This document shows, piece by piece, positions 48,486 through 57,755 of a DNA stretch of 64,000 nt. The notes under the pieces are model-generated. The model ran no database searches, was not told where the DNA came from, and saw only the letters and a list, made by a program, of their open reading frames with translations. Source of the DNA: Microbacterium luticocti DSM 19459 (GTDB lineage: Bacteria > Actinomycetota > Actinomycetes > Actinomycetales > Microbacteriaceae). Position numbers and translations under genes: made by a program. Location: contig NZ_AULS01000001.1 in the NCBI RefSeq assembly GCF_000422405.1, positions 434,001 through 498,000 of the forward strand. The letters are read 5' to 3'. Each line of letters opens with the position of its first letter. Within the stretch, counting starts at the first letter, position 1.

Positions 48486-49070
48486 TCACGCCCGGGGGGC
48501 GTGGTGACGCTGCTGCGCGGCGAGCAGGCCCTCGTCGATGACCTGCTCGACCGCGTCGGCCGCGTCGGCCACCAGCACCGGCAATCCGGCGCGGTCGGTG
48601 CCCGAGAAGGGTGCGAGCACCCAGTCGGCCGGGTCCTGACGCCCCGGCGGGCGTCCGATGCCGACCCGCACCCGCGTGAAGTCGGGTGTGCCCAGCGCCT
48701 TGGCCACATCGCGCACGCCGTTGTGCCCGCCGTGCCCACCGCCGGTCTTCAGTCGGATGGCGTCGAACGGGATGTCGAGCTCGTCGTGCACGACGATGAT
48801 GTGCGCCGGGTCGATGCCGTAGAAGCGGGCGAGGCCCGCGACCGGGCCGCCCGACACGTTCATGAACGTGTGCGGTTTGGCCAGCACGATCTTCGGTCCG
48901 CCCGGGCGCAGCCAGGTCTCGGCCACCCGGGCGTTGGCCTTGTGCGTGCGGAAGCCCTCGCCGCGGCGGCGTGCCAGCTCGTCGACGACCATCTGGCCGA
49001 CGTTGTGGCGGGTCAGCTCGTACTGCGGCCCGGGGTTGCCCAGGCCGACCACCAGCCAGGTCTGCGGCAT
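48486..49070 (-). CDS. pth: Peptidyl-tRNA hydrolase
   Basis: Recycles peptidyl-tRNA released from stalled ribosomes. The 194-residue protein begins [20 protein letters not shown] with catalytic His22, and contains [40 protein letters not shown] and [20 protein letters not shown]. The ATG 49070 has GGAGGAG upstream; the frame continues 15 codons further without support. It lies 64 bases after rplY, in the usual actinobacterial rplY-pth-mfd order. Confidence 0.97.
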   Translation of the reverse strand: MPQTWLVVGLGNPGPQYELTRHNVGQMVVDELARRRGEGFRTHKANARVAETWLRPGGPKIVLAKPHTFMNVSGGPVAGLARFYGIDPAHIIVVHDELDIPFDAIRLKTGGGHGGHNGVRDVAKALGTPDFTRVRVGIGRPPGRQDPADWVLAPFSGTDRAGLPVLVADAADAVEQVIDEGLLAAQQRHHAPRA

Positions 49071-49134
49071 CCGATCTCCTCCCCGGAACGCGTCGAGGGG
49101 GTACGCCACGCGCACCCCCTCGACGTGACGACGA

Positions 49135-49743
49135 TCACTCGGCGGCGGGCTCCGCGGCGGCGGCCTCGGCGGGCGCCTCCTCGGTCTCGGCCTCGGCCTC
49201 GGCGGCGGCCGGAACCGAGACCGCGACGATCAGCAGCTCGGGGTCGTCGGTGAGCGCGGCGCCCTTGGGCAGCGCGATGGCACCGGCGGTGATGTGCTCG
49301 CCCTCTTCACGGCCCTCGACGCTGACCTCGATGTGCTCGGGGATGTGCGTGGCCTCGACCTCGAGCCGCAGCGTCGTGGTGTCGAGGTTGACCATGGTGC
49401 CGGGGGCCGACTCGCCCACGAGCACGACGGGCACCTCGACCTGGATCTTCTCGCCCTTCTTCACGACCAGCAGGTCGATGTGCTCGATGATCTGGCGCAC
49501 CGGATCCTTCTGCACATCCTTGACGAGGGTGAGGTGCTCGGTACCGTTCAGGTCGAGCTCGAGCAGCGCGTTGGCGCGGCGCACGAGCAGCGAGACCTGG
49601 TGGCCGGGCAGGGCGACGTGCACCGGGTCGGTGCCGTGGCCGTAGATGACGGCGGGGATCTTGCCGGCGGCGCGCAGACGGCGGGCGAAGCCCTTGCCGA
49701 AGTTCTCGCGCAGCTCGGCGACGACCTTGGTGTCCTCGGACAT
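49135..49743 (-). CDS. rplY: 50S ribosomal protein L25/general stress protein Ctc
   Basis: 5S rRNA-binding ribosomal protein of the long CTC type. The 202-residue protein has the N-terminal L25 domain ([38 protein letters not shown]) and the C-terminal TL5 domain ([36 protein letters not shown]), ending in an Ala/Glu-rich tail. The ATG has AAGGAG at 7-base spacing. Confidence 0.97.
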   Translation of the reverse strand: MSEDTKVVAELRENFGKGFARRLRAAGKIPAVIYGHGTDPVHVALPGHQVSLLVRRANALLELDLNGTEHLTLVKDVQKDPVRQIIEHIDLLVVKKGEKIQVEVPVVLVGESAPGTMVNLDTTTLRLEVEATHIPEHIEVSVEGREEGEHITAGAIALPKGAALTDDPELLIVAVSVPAAAEAEAETEEAPAEAAAAEPAAE

Positions 49744-49934
49744 GTGTGTTCTCCTTGCGGACCGCCGGTGGCAGGTCCTGTGTGTCGGGGTCTGTGTTCA
49801 ACTCGAACGCGCGTGCGTGAACTGTGCGTGAACAAAGCCGCAGGGCCTGCGTCACCGCGTCGATCACGGATGCGCGCCGCGGGGCGCGGCATCCCTCGCC
49901 GAAGTTGCGGGTCCGAGTCTACCAGGCGACCCGG

Positions 49935-49940
49935 TAGCAT
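49935..49940 (+). promoter_or_regulatory. Probable -10 hexamer of the 40-residue membrane protein gene
   Basis: TAGCAT lies 35 bases before ATG 49976, predicting a leader of about 29 bases that carries AGGAGG. Confidence 0.4.
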
Positions 49941-49975
49941 GAAGACGACGTCTGCCCCGTGACCAGGAGGAACAC

Positions 49976-50098
49976 ATGAACGCACAGCTCGCCTCGGACC
50001 TGCTGCTGGGGTATGTGGGCCTGGTGGTCGTGCTCGGCGTCGTGGGTGTGGTCGCCTCGTTCTGGCACCTGGGCCGGCAGAACTACCGCAAGCACTGA
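49976..50098 (+). CDS. 40-residue single-pass membrane protein
   Basis: A short gene: ATG with AGGAGG seven bases upstream, 40 codons and a TGA. The product has a short N-terminus (MNAQLASDLLLGY), one strong helix (VGLVVVLGVVGVVASFW) and a basic tail HLGRQNYRKH. No family recognised. The strong ribosome site, upstream -10 candidate and clean membrane layout argue that it is real. It sits alone between rplY and a hydroxyacid dehydrogenase, both on the other strand. Confidence 0.7.
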   Translation: MNAQLASDLLLGYVGLVVVLGVVGVVASFWHLGRQNYRKH

Positions 50099-50160
50099 CC
50101 CGCGGCGCCGCCGGGCCGGCCGCATGTGTCGGGCTGCGGCACGAGCCGCTGCATGACCGC

Positions 50161-51225
50161 TCAGTAGAACTCGACCGTATCGACCACGGCGCGCAACGGC
50201 TTGCCGTCGAGCAGGCGTGTGGCGTTCTCGGCGAAGCGGCGGGCGATCCGCTCCTCCTCCTTGTCGCTGAGTGCAGCGGTATGGGGGCTGACCAGAACCC
50301 GTGGGTGCGTCCACAGCGGCGAGTCGTGCGGCAGCGGCTCGGTCTCGAACACGTCCAGCGCCGCGAACCCGATCCGGCCGTCGTCCAGGGCGCGGCGCAG
50401 CGCCGCCTCGTCCACCACGGTGCCGCGGCCGACGCTGGCCAGGATGGTCCCCGGGCGTACCCGGGCGAGCACGTCCTCGCCGATCAGGTGGTGCGTCTGG
50501 TCGGTGCCGGGCAGGGTCACCACGATGGCGTCGACCTCGCCCGCGACCTCGGCCAGTTCGTCCATGTGCACGAGCCGGTCGACGCCGTCCACCGGGGTAC
50601 CCGAGCGTGTGGTCCCCCAGACCCGGGCGCCGAGCGCGTCGAACCGGCGGGCGCATTCCGCGCCGATGCCGCCGAGGCCGACCACGAGCACCGTGAGCTC
50701 GTCGAGTTGGCGCATCTCCCACCGATCCGGCCAACGCCGCTCGCGCTGATCGGCCTGCAGCCGCGGCAGGTCTTTGGCACCGGCGAGCACCCCGAACACC
50801 GCGAACTCCGCGAGCGGACCGCCGTGCACGCCGGCGCTGGTCGTGAAGACGATGCGCTCGAGCGCCGCCCGCTCCAGACCCGCGGCCTTGACCTGGCTTC
50901 CGCCGCCGGCGGCCGTGGTCATCACCCAGCGCAGCCGCGGATTCGCGGCGACGGTGCGCGCCAACGCCGCCGGGTCGACGTCGGGGATGCCGAACAGCGC
51001 ATCGGCGCCGTCCACCATCGCCTCGAAGGCACGCTGCTGGGCGGGCGTGCGCGTGTAATCGGGATCGCCCGACCAGTCCGCCGGCCCCCGCATCGGCGGC
51101 GTCAGGCTCGCGTCATGGATCAACTCGATACGCGGCTCGAGCGTCTCGATCAGCCGGCACAGGTCTTCGCGAAGCGGCACGGCGACGGCCACGCGCAGGG
51201 TTTCGGGGTTCGTCCGGTCGGCCAT
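50161..51225 (-). CDS. D-isomer-specific 2-hydroxyacid dehydrogenase
   Basis: A 354-residue NAD(P)H enzyme that reduces 2-oxo acids. The nucleotide domain has LTVLVVGLGGIGAECARRFD, the catalytic Arg region ILASVGRGTVVDEAALRRAL, the Glu region IGFAALDVFETEPLP and the His in RVLVSPHTAALSD. The N-terminal lid is divergent, so the substrate (glyoxylate, hydroxypyruvate or another oxo acid) is open. The ATG lies six bases after TACAGT, a probable leaderless promoter. Confidence 0.92.
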   Translation of the reverse strand: MADRTNPETLRVAVAVPLREDLCRLIETLEPRIELIHDASLTPPMRGPADWSGDPDYTRTPAQQRAFEAMVDGADALFGIPDVDPAALARTVAANPRLRWVMTTAAGGGSQVKAAGLERAALERIVFTTSAGVHGGPLAEFAVFGVLAGAKDLPRLQADQRERRWPDRWEMRQLDELTVLVVGLGGIGAECARRFDALGARVWGTTRSGTPVDGVDRLVHMDELAEVAGEVDAIVVTLPGTDQTHHLIGEDVLARVRPGTILASVGRGTVVDEAALRRALDDGRIGFAALDVFETEPLPHDSPLWTHPRVLVSPHTAALSDKEEERIARRFAENATRLLDGKPLRAVVDTVEFY

Positions 51226-51231
51226 GACGAC

Positions 51232-51237
51232 ACTGTA
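51232..51237 (-). promoter_or_regulatory. -10 hexamer TACAGT of the 2-hydroxyacid dehydrogenase gene
   Basis: TACAGT on the minus strand ends six bases before ATG 51225. Confidence 0.6.
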
Positions 51238-51332
51238 GGCCCGTACAGGGGCCTCGGCGAGCGCGACATCGCGGTCGCCCGCCGGTTCGTCGCCGAGCGG
51301 TGACGTCCTGACACACCGCTCGTGCCGCCGGG

Positions 51333-51338
51333 TACGCT
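51333..51338 (+). promoter_or_regulatory. Probable -10 hexamer TACGCT of gnd
   Basis: TACGCT, with CTGACA 19 bases upstream as a weak -35, predicts a leader of about 30 bases containing AAGGAG before GTG 51375. Confidence 0.45.
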
Positions 51339-51374
51339 GAGACCGAACCCGAATCCCGTCCTCAAGGAGTGTGC

Positions 51375-52835
51375 GTGTCCGAGTCGAGCGCGAAGCCCAC
51401 GGCCAACATCGGCGTCATCGGTCTGGCGGTGATGGGCTCGAACCTCGCCCGCAACCTCGCCTCGCGCGAGGGCAACACGGTGGCCGTCTACAACCGCAGC
51501 CGGGCCAAGACCGACGAGCTGCTGGCCGCGCACCCCGAGGCCGGGTTCGTGCCGACCTTCTCGTACCAGGAGTTCGCCGCCGCGCTGACCGTGCCCCGCA
51601 CCGCCGTCATCATGGTCAAGGCCGGCGCGGCCACCGACGCCGTGATCGACGAGCTGGTCAGCGTCTTCGAGCCCGGCGACATCATCGTCGACGGCGGCAA
51701 CGCCCTGTTCACCGACACCATCCGCCGCGAGAAGGCGGTGCGCGAGGCCGGCATCAACTTCGTCGGCATGGGCGTCTCGGGCGGCGAGGAGGGGGCCCTG
51801 CTCGGCCCGTCGCTGATGCCGGGCGGCTCGGACGAGTCGTGGGTGACCCTCGGGCCGATCCTGCGCTCGATCGCCGCGGTCGCCGAGGGTGAGCCGTGCG
51901 TCACCCACGTCGGCCACGACGGCGCCGGCCACTTCGTCAAGATGGTGCACAACGGCATCGAGTACGCCGACATGCAGCTGATCGCCGAGGCGTACGACCT
52001 CATCCGCCGCGGCACCGGGTACACCCCTGCGCAGATCGCCGACGTGTTCGCCGAGTGGAACCGCGGCGAGCTGGAGTCGTACCTCATCGAGATCACCGCC
52101 GAGGTGCTGCGACAGCAGGATGCCGCGACCTCGCGTCCGCTGGTCGACGTCATCGTCGACCAGGCCGGCGCCAAGGGCACCGGCGGCTGGACGGTGCAGA
52201 CCGCCATCGACCTCGGCGTTCCGGTCTCGGGCATCGCCGAGGCGGTGTTCGCCCGGTCGCTGTCCAGCCACCCCGAGCAGCGCACCGTCGCCGCGCACCT
52301 GCCGGGGCCGGCGCAGACGCTGCAGGTCGACGACCCGGCCGCGTTCATCGAAGACGTACGGCAGGCCCTGTTCGCCTCGAAGATCGTCGCCTACTCGCAG
52401 GGCTTCGACGAGATCCGCGCCGGCGCCGCACAGTACGGCTGGAACATCGACCTGGGGGCGGTCGCCCGCATCTGGCGCGGCGGCTGCATCATCCGCGCCC
52501 AGTTCCTCAATCGCATCGCCGATGCGTACGCACAGACCCCCGACCTGCAGGTGCTGCTGACCGCGCCGTACTTCGTGGCGGCGCTCGGCCGCGCCCAGTC
52601 CGCCTGGCGGCGCGTGGTCGCCGACGCGGCAGCCGCCGGCATCCCGTCGCCCGCGTTCTCGTCGTCGCTGGCCTACTACGACGGGCTGCGCGCCGACCGA
52701 CTGCCGGCCGCGCTCATCCAGGGCCAGCGCGACTTCTTCGGCGCGCACACCTACCGGCGCATCGACCGGGAGGGCACGTTCCACACGCTGTGGTCGGGCG
52801 ACCGCACCGAGGTCACCGCCGAAGACACCCACTAG
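51375..52835 (+). CDS. gnd: 6-phosphogluconate dehydrogenase (decarboxylating)
   Basis: Oxidative pentose phosphate enzyme: 6-phosphogluconate to ribulose 5-phosphate, CO2 and NADPH. The 486-residue long-form protein has the Rossmann motif IGVIGLAVMGSNLARNLASR, VDGGNALFTDT, GMGVSGGEEGALLGPSLMPG, the catalytic Lys in GAGHFVKMVHNGIEYADMQL, and KGTGGWTVQTA. YDGLRADRLPAALIQGQRDF and HTYRRIDREGTFHTLW end the protein. GTG 51375 is preferred because AAGGAG lies five bases upstream; a GTG two codons earlier overlaps the ribosome site. Confidence 0.97.
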   Translation: MSESSAKPTANIGVIGLAVMGSNLARNLASREGNTVAVYNRSRAKTDELLAAHPEAGFVPTFSYQEFAAALTVPRTAVIMVKAGAATDAVIDELVSVFEPGDIIVDGGNALFTDTIRREKAVREAGINFVGMGVSGGEEGALLGPSLMPGGSDESWVTLGPILRSIAAVAEGEPCVTHVGHDGAGHFVKMVHNGIEYADMQLIAEAYDLIRRGTGYTPAQIADVFAEWNRGELESYLIEITAEVLRQQDAATSRPLVDVIVDQAGAKGTGGWTVQTAIDLGVPVSGIAEAVFARSLSSHPEQRTVAAHLPGPAQTLQVDDPAAFIEDVRQALFASKIVAYSQGFDEIRAGAAQYGWNIDLGAVARIWRGGCIIRAQFLNRIADAYAQTPDLQVLLTAPYFVAALGRAQSAWRRVVADAAAAGIPSPAFSSSLAYYDGLRADRLPAALIQGQRDFFGAHTYRRIDREGTFHTLWSGDRTEVTAEDTH

Positions 52836-52861
52836 TCCTGTCCAAACTCACAGGCGGCGCA

Positions 52862-52867
52862 TAGGCT
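52862..52867 (+). promoter_or_regulatory. Probable -10 hexamer TAGGCT of the second two-component operon
   Basis: TAGGCT lies 42 bases before ATG 52910, giving a leader of about 36 bases with GAGGG as ribosome site. Confidence 0.45.
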
Positions 52868-52909
52868 GGTCCATAGGGACCTCACAGTCGACCGACGAGA
52901 ATCGAGGGC

Positions 52910-53644
52910 ATGACGATGACCGCTTCCGGCACTGCCCTGCACCGCGCCGACGGCGCGGCCCCCCGCATCCTCGTCGTCGACGACGAGCAGATGCTCACCG
53001 ACCTGCTGTCGATGGCCCTGCGCATGGAGGGCTGGGACGTGCGCACCGCCGCCAGCGGGTTCGAGGCGCTGCAGGCCGCCCGCGACTACACGCCGGACGC
53101 GATGGTGCTCGACATCATGATGCCCGACCTCGACGGCATGAGCGTGCTGCAGCGGCTGCGGCACAGCGGCAACAACGTACCGGTGCTGTTCCTGACCGCG
53201 AAGGACTCCGTCGGCGACCGGGTGGCCGGGCTCACCGCCGGCGGCGATGACTACGTCACCAAACCGTTCAGCCTCGAAGAGGTGGTCGCCCGGCTGCGCG
53301 GCCTGATGCGCCGCGCCGGCACCGCCCAGGCGGTCGAGGCCGAGCCGATCCTGCGGGTGGGCGACCTCTCACTGAACGAAGACAGCCACGAGGTCGACCG
53401 CGCGGGGCGGTCGATCGAACTGACCGCGACCGAGTTCGAACTGCTGCGCTACCTGATGCGCAACCAGCGCCGCGTGGTGTCGAAGGCACAGATCCTCGAC
53501 CGGGTCTGGAACTACGACTTCGGCGGCCGGTCCAGCGTCGTCGAGCTGTACATCTCGTACCTGCGCAAGAAGATCGACCAGGGCGAAGAGCCGTTGATCC
53601 ACACCGTGCGCGGCGTCGGCTACATGATCAAAGCACCCCAGTGA
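52910..53644 (+). CDS. OmpR/PhoB-family response regulator
   Basis: A 244-residue regulator. The receiver has the acidic pair in ILVVDDEQML, phosphoacceptor Asp68 in MVLDIMMPDLDGMSV, LFLTAKDSVGDR and DYVTKPFSLEEVVARLR. The winged-helix domain has LNEDSHEVDRAGRSIELTAT, EFELLRYLMRNQRRVVSKAQ and VELYISYLRKKID, with the C-terminal HTVRGVGYMIK. It resembles the MprA/TcrA type of actinobacterial regulators. Its stop overlaps the kinase GTG (GTGA). Upstream is gnd; targets unknown. Confidence 0.94.
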   Translation: MTMTASGTALHRADGAAPRILVVDDEQMLTDLLSMALRMEGWDVRTAASGFEALQAARDYTPDAMVLDIMMPDLDGMSVLQRLRHSGNNVPVLFLTAKDSVGDRVAGLTAGGDDYVTKPFSLEEVVARLRGLMRRAGTAQAVEAEPILRVGDLSLNEDSHEVDRAGRSIELTATEFELLRYLMRNQRRVVSKAQILDRVWNYDFGGRSSVVELYISYLRKKIDQGEEPLIHTVRGVGYMIKAPQ

Positions 53645-55155
53645 CCGCACCCGCGCCGTCGGCCGGCCGAGGCCGGCTGAGTCTGCAGACCCGGCTGATG
53701 GCGACGGTGATCGGCATCGTCGCCCTCATCCTGGCGGCGGTCGCCCTGGCCACGAGCGCGATCCTCGGCGGCATCCTGCAGCAGAACCTCGACACCAAGG
53801 TGCGCGACGTGACCGGTGTCGTGGTGCAGCGCGGCCTGCCGCCCACCACCATCGCCGCCGGTTCGATGGTGGCCTACCAGACCCTGCAGAACTCCCCCCG
53901 CCAACCCGGGTTCCTGCTGGTCGTGCAGGCCGCCGGCGGCGCGCCCGACGGCGCCTACGTCGACACCACCGGGGTGGTGCGGCCCCTGTCGAGCCGTCAG
54001 GTCGAGCAGGTCGCGACGAGCCTGCAGCACGAACTGACCGCGACGGTGTCGGTGGACTCGCTGGGACCGTACCGACTGCACAAGGGCAGCGTGGGCGACG
54101 CCTACGCCCTCGCCGGCGGCCTGCCGCTGAGCGAGGTCGACGAGACCATCGCGCAGATCCTCACCACGGTCGCGCTGGTGACCCTGGGCGGCCTGCTGTT
54201 GCTGGCCGCCGCCATCGCGGTGGTGATCCGGCACGGTCTGCAGCCGCTGCGGGCGGTGGCCGACACCGCCACCCGGGTGGCACGGCTGCCGATGGCGCAG
54301 GGCGACGTGTCGATCTCGGAGCGGGTTCCCGCCGACCAGGTCGACGAGCGCACCGAGATCGGCCGGGTGGGTGCCGCGCTGAACACCCTGCTCGACCACG
54401 TCGGCACGTCGCTGCAGGCGCGCCAGCGCAACGAGGAGCGGATGCGCGCGTTCGTCGCCGACGCCAGCCACGAACTGCGCACCCCGCTCGCCTCGATCCG
54501 CGGTTACTCGGAGCTGTCGCTGCGCGACCCGTCGCTGAGCGAGACCACCGAGCAGGCGCTGGAGCGCATCCAGGCGCAGAGCCTGCGGATGACCGCGCTG
54601 GTCGAAGACCTGCTGCTGCTGGCCCGGCTCGACGAGGGCCAGGAGCTCGTGTTCGGCACCGTCGACCTCACCCGCCTGGCGGTCGAGGCGACCGGCGACG
54701 CCCAGGCGGCCGGCGGCGGGCACCACTGGATCGTGGACGTGCCCGAGGTGCCGGTGGTGATCGCCGGCGATGCCGCCCGGTTGCACCAGGTCGCCGCGAA
54801 CCTGCTCGCCAACGCCCGGACGCACACCCCCGCCGGCACGACGGTGACCACCACCGTCGCCCGGGACGGAGCCGATGCGGTGCTGCGTGTGCACGACGAC
54901 GGCCCCGGCGTCGACCCCGCGGTCGCCGCCGAGCTGTTCGAACGGTTCGCCCGCGGCGACCGGTCGCGGGCCCGGCACACCGGCGGCACGGGCCTGGGCC
55001 TGTCGATCGCGCGCGCGATCGTGCACGCGCACCACGGCACGATCACCGTGCACAGCACCCCCGGCGACACCACGTTCGAGGTGCGGCTGCCGGCCCGCCC
55101 CGCCGACCCGGCCGAGACACCGGCGACGGATGCCGCAGCCGTACCGGCTCAGTAA
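53641..55155 (+). CDS. Two-component sensor histidine kinase
   Basis: A 504-residue kinase: first helix at about 20-45 (LMATVIGIVALILAAVALAT), an extracytoplasmic sensor of about 130 residues, second helix (TVALVTLGGLLLLAAAIAVV), HAMP linker, His277 in FVADASHELRTPLASIRGYS, N box NLLANARTHTP, GPGVDPAVAAELFERFARGD and GGTGLGLSIARAIV. The GTG start overlaps the response-regulator stop. The last seven bases overlap the convergent flavin-reductase gene. Confidence 0.94.
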   Translation: MTAPAPSAGRGRLSLQTRLMATVIGIVALILAAVALATSAILGGILQQNLDTKVRDVTGVVVQRGLPPTTIAAGSMVAYQTLQNSPRQPGFLLVVQAAGGAPDGAYVDTTGVVRPLSSRQVEQVATSLQHELTATVSVDSLGPYRLHKGSVGDAYALAGGLPLSEVDETIAQILTTVALVTLGGLLLLAAAIAVVIRHGLQPLRAVADTATRVARLPMAQGDVSISERVPADQVDERTEIGRVGAALNTLLDHVGTSLQARQRNEERMRAFVADASHELRTPLASIRGYSELSLRDPSLSETTEQALERIQAQSLRMTALVEDLLLLARLDEGQELVFGTVDLTRLAVEATGDAQAAGGGHHWIVDVPEVPVVIAGDAARLHQVAANLLANARTHTPAGTTVTTTVARDGADAVLRVHDDGPGVDPAVAAELFERFARGDRSRARHTGGTGLGLSIARAIVHAHHGTITVHSTPGDTTFEVRLPARPADPAETPATDAAAVPAQ

Positions 55156-56714
55156 CCGCTGAACGCGTCGGTGGTGATCGAGCGGGCCCGCTCGAGCGCA
55201 GGCGCCAGGTCGGCGATCAGCCCCGCCGGGCCCGAGACGTAGGCGTGCCGCTGCGCCAGGTCGGGGACGAACCGCTGCAGGCCCGCCGCATCCAGCCGCA
55301 CGCCGCCGGCCCACTCCCAGTGCGCGGGCAGGTCGGCCGGACGGTCACGGGTGAACACCACCACCCGCACCCCGGCGGCTGCCAGGTCATCGCGGAACGC
55401 CAGCTCCGAGGCATCCGAGGCCACATACACCACGACGATGTCGCGCTGCTGACCGATCGCGGTCAGGTGGCGCAGCTGCGACACGAACGGGGTCACGCCG
55501 ATGCCGGCGGCGACCATGAGCAGGCGCCCGGCGGGATGCCGCGGCAGCACGAAGTCACCCCACACGCCGGTCACCGCCAGCGCCGTTCCCGGGCTCACCG
55601 CAGCCAGCGCCTTCTTGTAGGTCGACTGCGATCCGCGCCGGAACGCGATGCGCACCTCGGGCAGATCGTCGGGTGCCGAGGCGATGGAGAACTCCCGCCG
55701 GGTGCCGCGCGCGTCGGGACGGCGGTGCGGCACGTCGAGCTCGAGGAACTGGCCGGCGGTGAACGAGAACCCCCGACCGGCGCGGAAGGTCAGCTCCTCG
55801 ACCGTCGGGGTGATCTCACGCCGGCCCGAGAACACCAGCCGCACCGCGGCACGCACGGCGAACGCGAACGCGAGCAGGTTGCCCACCAGCAGCGCCCGCT
55901 CGGCGCCCAGGCTCACCGCGGAGGAGCCGATCAGCGGCGCCCAGCCCACAAGCACACCCACCACGGCCGCCACCGTCAGCTGCTGCCAGCGCCGCGGCGG
56001 CAGGGTCAACGGCTCCGACAGCATGAACGCGCCCAGAAACAGCAGCGGCGACGACCACAGCTGCTGCCACACGATCTGCCACACGTCCACGTCCACGCCG
56101 GCATCCCGGTACGCCAGCGCGACCGCCACCGTGCCGGTGACCAGCGCGATCACCCAGAACAGGGCGATCACCCGCAGCTTCTCGGTGCGCCACAGCACCA
56201 CCACGCCCAGCAACAGCACGACCGGACCGAACTGCGGCGACCCCACCCACCACGACGAGCCGCCCAGGGCCACCGCGCCGGTGCCCGCGCTGATCAGCGT
56301 CAGCACGGTCGCACCCACCGCGGCCGGGTTGAACACGTGACGTCCCCGCCACGCGAGGACGTATTTCGAGGCGGATGCCACGGCCGCGGCGATCGCGATG
56401 CCGCACAGCCCGATCGGGTCGGCCGAGGGCCGCAGCACGAACAGCAGGATCGCGGCGGTGATCAGCGACGACTCGACACGCCACGGCAGACGCAGCAGGC
56501 GCTGCGCGGCGGCATCCACCGCCGTGCACACCACGACCAGCACCGCACCGCCGGCCAGCAGCTCTCCCGGCCCCGGACCGGCGAGGCCCGCCAGCGAGAG
56601 CCCCAGGGCGATGACGGTGAGCACGCCCAGCGCGTACAGCGCCAGGCGGTACATCGAGATCTTGCCGAGGACCGCGAAGCCGCGGTTCCACAGCGACGTC
56701 AGTGACGCGAGCAC
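55149..56714 (-). CDS. Membrane flavin reductase: RnfD/NqrB-like domain fused to a ferredoxin-NADP+ reductase domain
   Basis: A 521-residue two-part redox protein. Residues 1-290 form about ten helices of RnfD/NqrB type, including RGRHVFNPAAVGATVLTLIS. Residues 300-521 are a cytosolic flavoprotein reductase: FSFTAGQFLELDVPHRRPD, REFSIASAPDDLPEVRIAFR (FAD-binding RxxS), GVWGDFVLPRHPAGRLLMVA and GIGVTPFVSQLRH (NAD(P)H site). It likely passes electrons from NAD(P)H across or into the membrane. FMN-binding and ApbE-type partner genes often found beside such proteins are absent here. The start is GTG; prs ends six bases upstream of it. Confidence 0.85.
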   Translation of the reverse strand: MLASLTSLWNRGFAVLGKISMYRLALYALGVLTVIALGLSLAGLAGPGPGELLAGGAVLVVVCTAVDAAAQRLLRLPWRVESSLITAAILLFVLRPSADPIGLCGIAIAAAVASASKYVLAWRGRHVFNPAAVGATVLTLISAGTGAVALGGSSWWVGSPQFGPVVLLLGVVVLWRTEKLRVIALFWVIALVTGTVAVALAYRDAGVDVDVWQIVWQQLWSSPLLFLGAFMLSEPLTLPPRRWQQLTVAAVVGVLVGWAPLIGSSAVSLGAERALLVGNLLAFAFAVRAAVRLVFSGRREITPTVEELTFRAGRGFSFTAGQFLELDVPHRRPDARGTRREFSIASAPDDLPEVRIAFRRGSQSTYKKALAAVSPGTALAVTGVWGDFVLPRHPAGRLLMVAAGIGVTPFVSQLRHLTAIGQQRDIVVVYVASDASELAFRDDLAAAGVRVVVFTRDRPADLPAHWEWAGGVRLDAAGLQRFVPDLAQRHAYVSGPAGLIADLAPALERARSITTDAFSGY

Positions 56715-56720
56715 GACCGA

Positions 56721-57755
56721 TCAGGCCGCGCCGTCGAACATGCTGGTCACCGAGCCGTCGACGAACACCTCGTGGATCGCCCGTGCCAGAAGCGGGGCGA
56801 TCGGCAGGATGCGCAGACCCGGGAACAGCTTCTCGGGCGGCAGCGGGATGGTGTCGGTGACGACCACCTCGTCGATCGCCTCGTCCTGCAGCCGCTCGGT
56901 CGCCGGGTCGCTGAACACCGCGTGCGTGGCGGCGACGATCACCCGTTCGGCACCGTTGTCTTTGAGCGCCTGCGCGGCCTTGAGGATGGTGCCGCCGGTG
57001 TCGATCATGTCGTCCACCAGCAGGCACACCCGTCCGTCGACCCGACCGACGATCTCGTTCACGGTGACCTGGTTGGCCACGTTCGGGTCGCGCCGTTTGT
57101 GGATGATGGCCAGCGGCGCCCCGAGCGAATCGGACCACTGGTCGGCCACCCGCACCCGGCCGGTGTCGGGCGAGACGACGGTGAGCTTGGCGCGGTCCTC
57201 GTCGGAGAGGGTGCGCACGAAGTGGTCGAGCAGCACCGGCTTGGCGAACAGGTGGTCGACGGGCCCGTCGAAGAAGCCCTGGATCTGGGCGGCGTGCAGA
57301 TCGACGCTCATCACCCGGTCGGCACCGGCGGTGCGCAGCAGGTCGGCGACCAGGCGGGCGCTGATCGGCTCGCGGCCGCGACCCTTCTTGTCCTGCCGCG
57401 AGTACGGGTAGTACGGCGCCACGACGGTGATCCGCTTCGCGGATGCGCGCTTGGCGGCATCCAACATGATCAGCAGCTCCATCAGCCACTCGTTCACCGG
57501 CGGGCCGAACGACTGCACCAGGAACACGTCGCAGCCGCGCACCGACACCTCGAACCGGGTGAGGATCTCACCCGAGGCGAACGTGCGGTGTTCGGTGGGC
57601 ACCAGCTCGGTGCCCAGAGCCGCGGCGACGTCGGCGGCGAGGGCGGGGTGCGAACGCCCGGATGCCACCACCAGGCGCTTCTTGGTCTTGGCGACCAGTC
57701 CGGGCGCTATGCCCCGGTCGCGATCGAGATCAACCTTCTTGTCCTTGTGGCTCAT
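56721..57755 (-). CDS. prs: Ribose-phosphate pyrophosphokinase
   Basis: Makes PRPP from ribose 5-phosphate and ATP. The 344-residue protein has SGRSHPALAADVAAALGTEL, FASGEILTRFEVSVRGCDVF, the ATP/metal region VVAPYYPYSRQDKKGRGREP, SVDLHAAQIQGFFDGPVDHL and the PRPP signature CLLVDDMIDTGGTILKAAQA. About 20 N-terminal residues precede the usual start. The ATG lies within the 3' end of glmU, overlapping it by 26 bases, with GAAGG upstream. The order glmU-prs is conserved in actinobacteria. Confidence 0.97.
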   Translation of the reverse strand: MSHKDKKVDLDRDRGIAPGLVAKTKKRLVVASGRSHPALAADVAAALGTELVPTEHRTFASGEILTRFEVSVRGCDVFLVQSFGPPVNEWLMELLIMLDAAKRASAKRITVVAPYYPYSRQDKKGRGREPISARLVADLLRTAGADRVMSVDLHAAQIQGFFDGPVDHLFAKPVLLDHFVRTLSDEDRAKLTVVSPDTGRVRVADQWSDSLGAPLAIIHKRRDPNVANQVTVNEIVGRVDGRVCLLVDDMIDTGGTILKAAQALKDNGAERVIVAATHAVFSDPATERLQDEAIDEVVVTDTIPLPPEKLFPGLRILPIAPLLARAIHEVFVDGSVTSMFDGAA

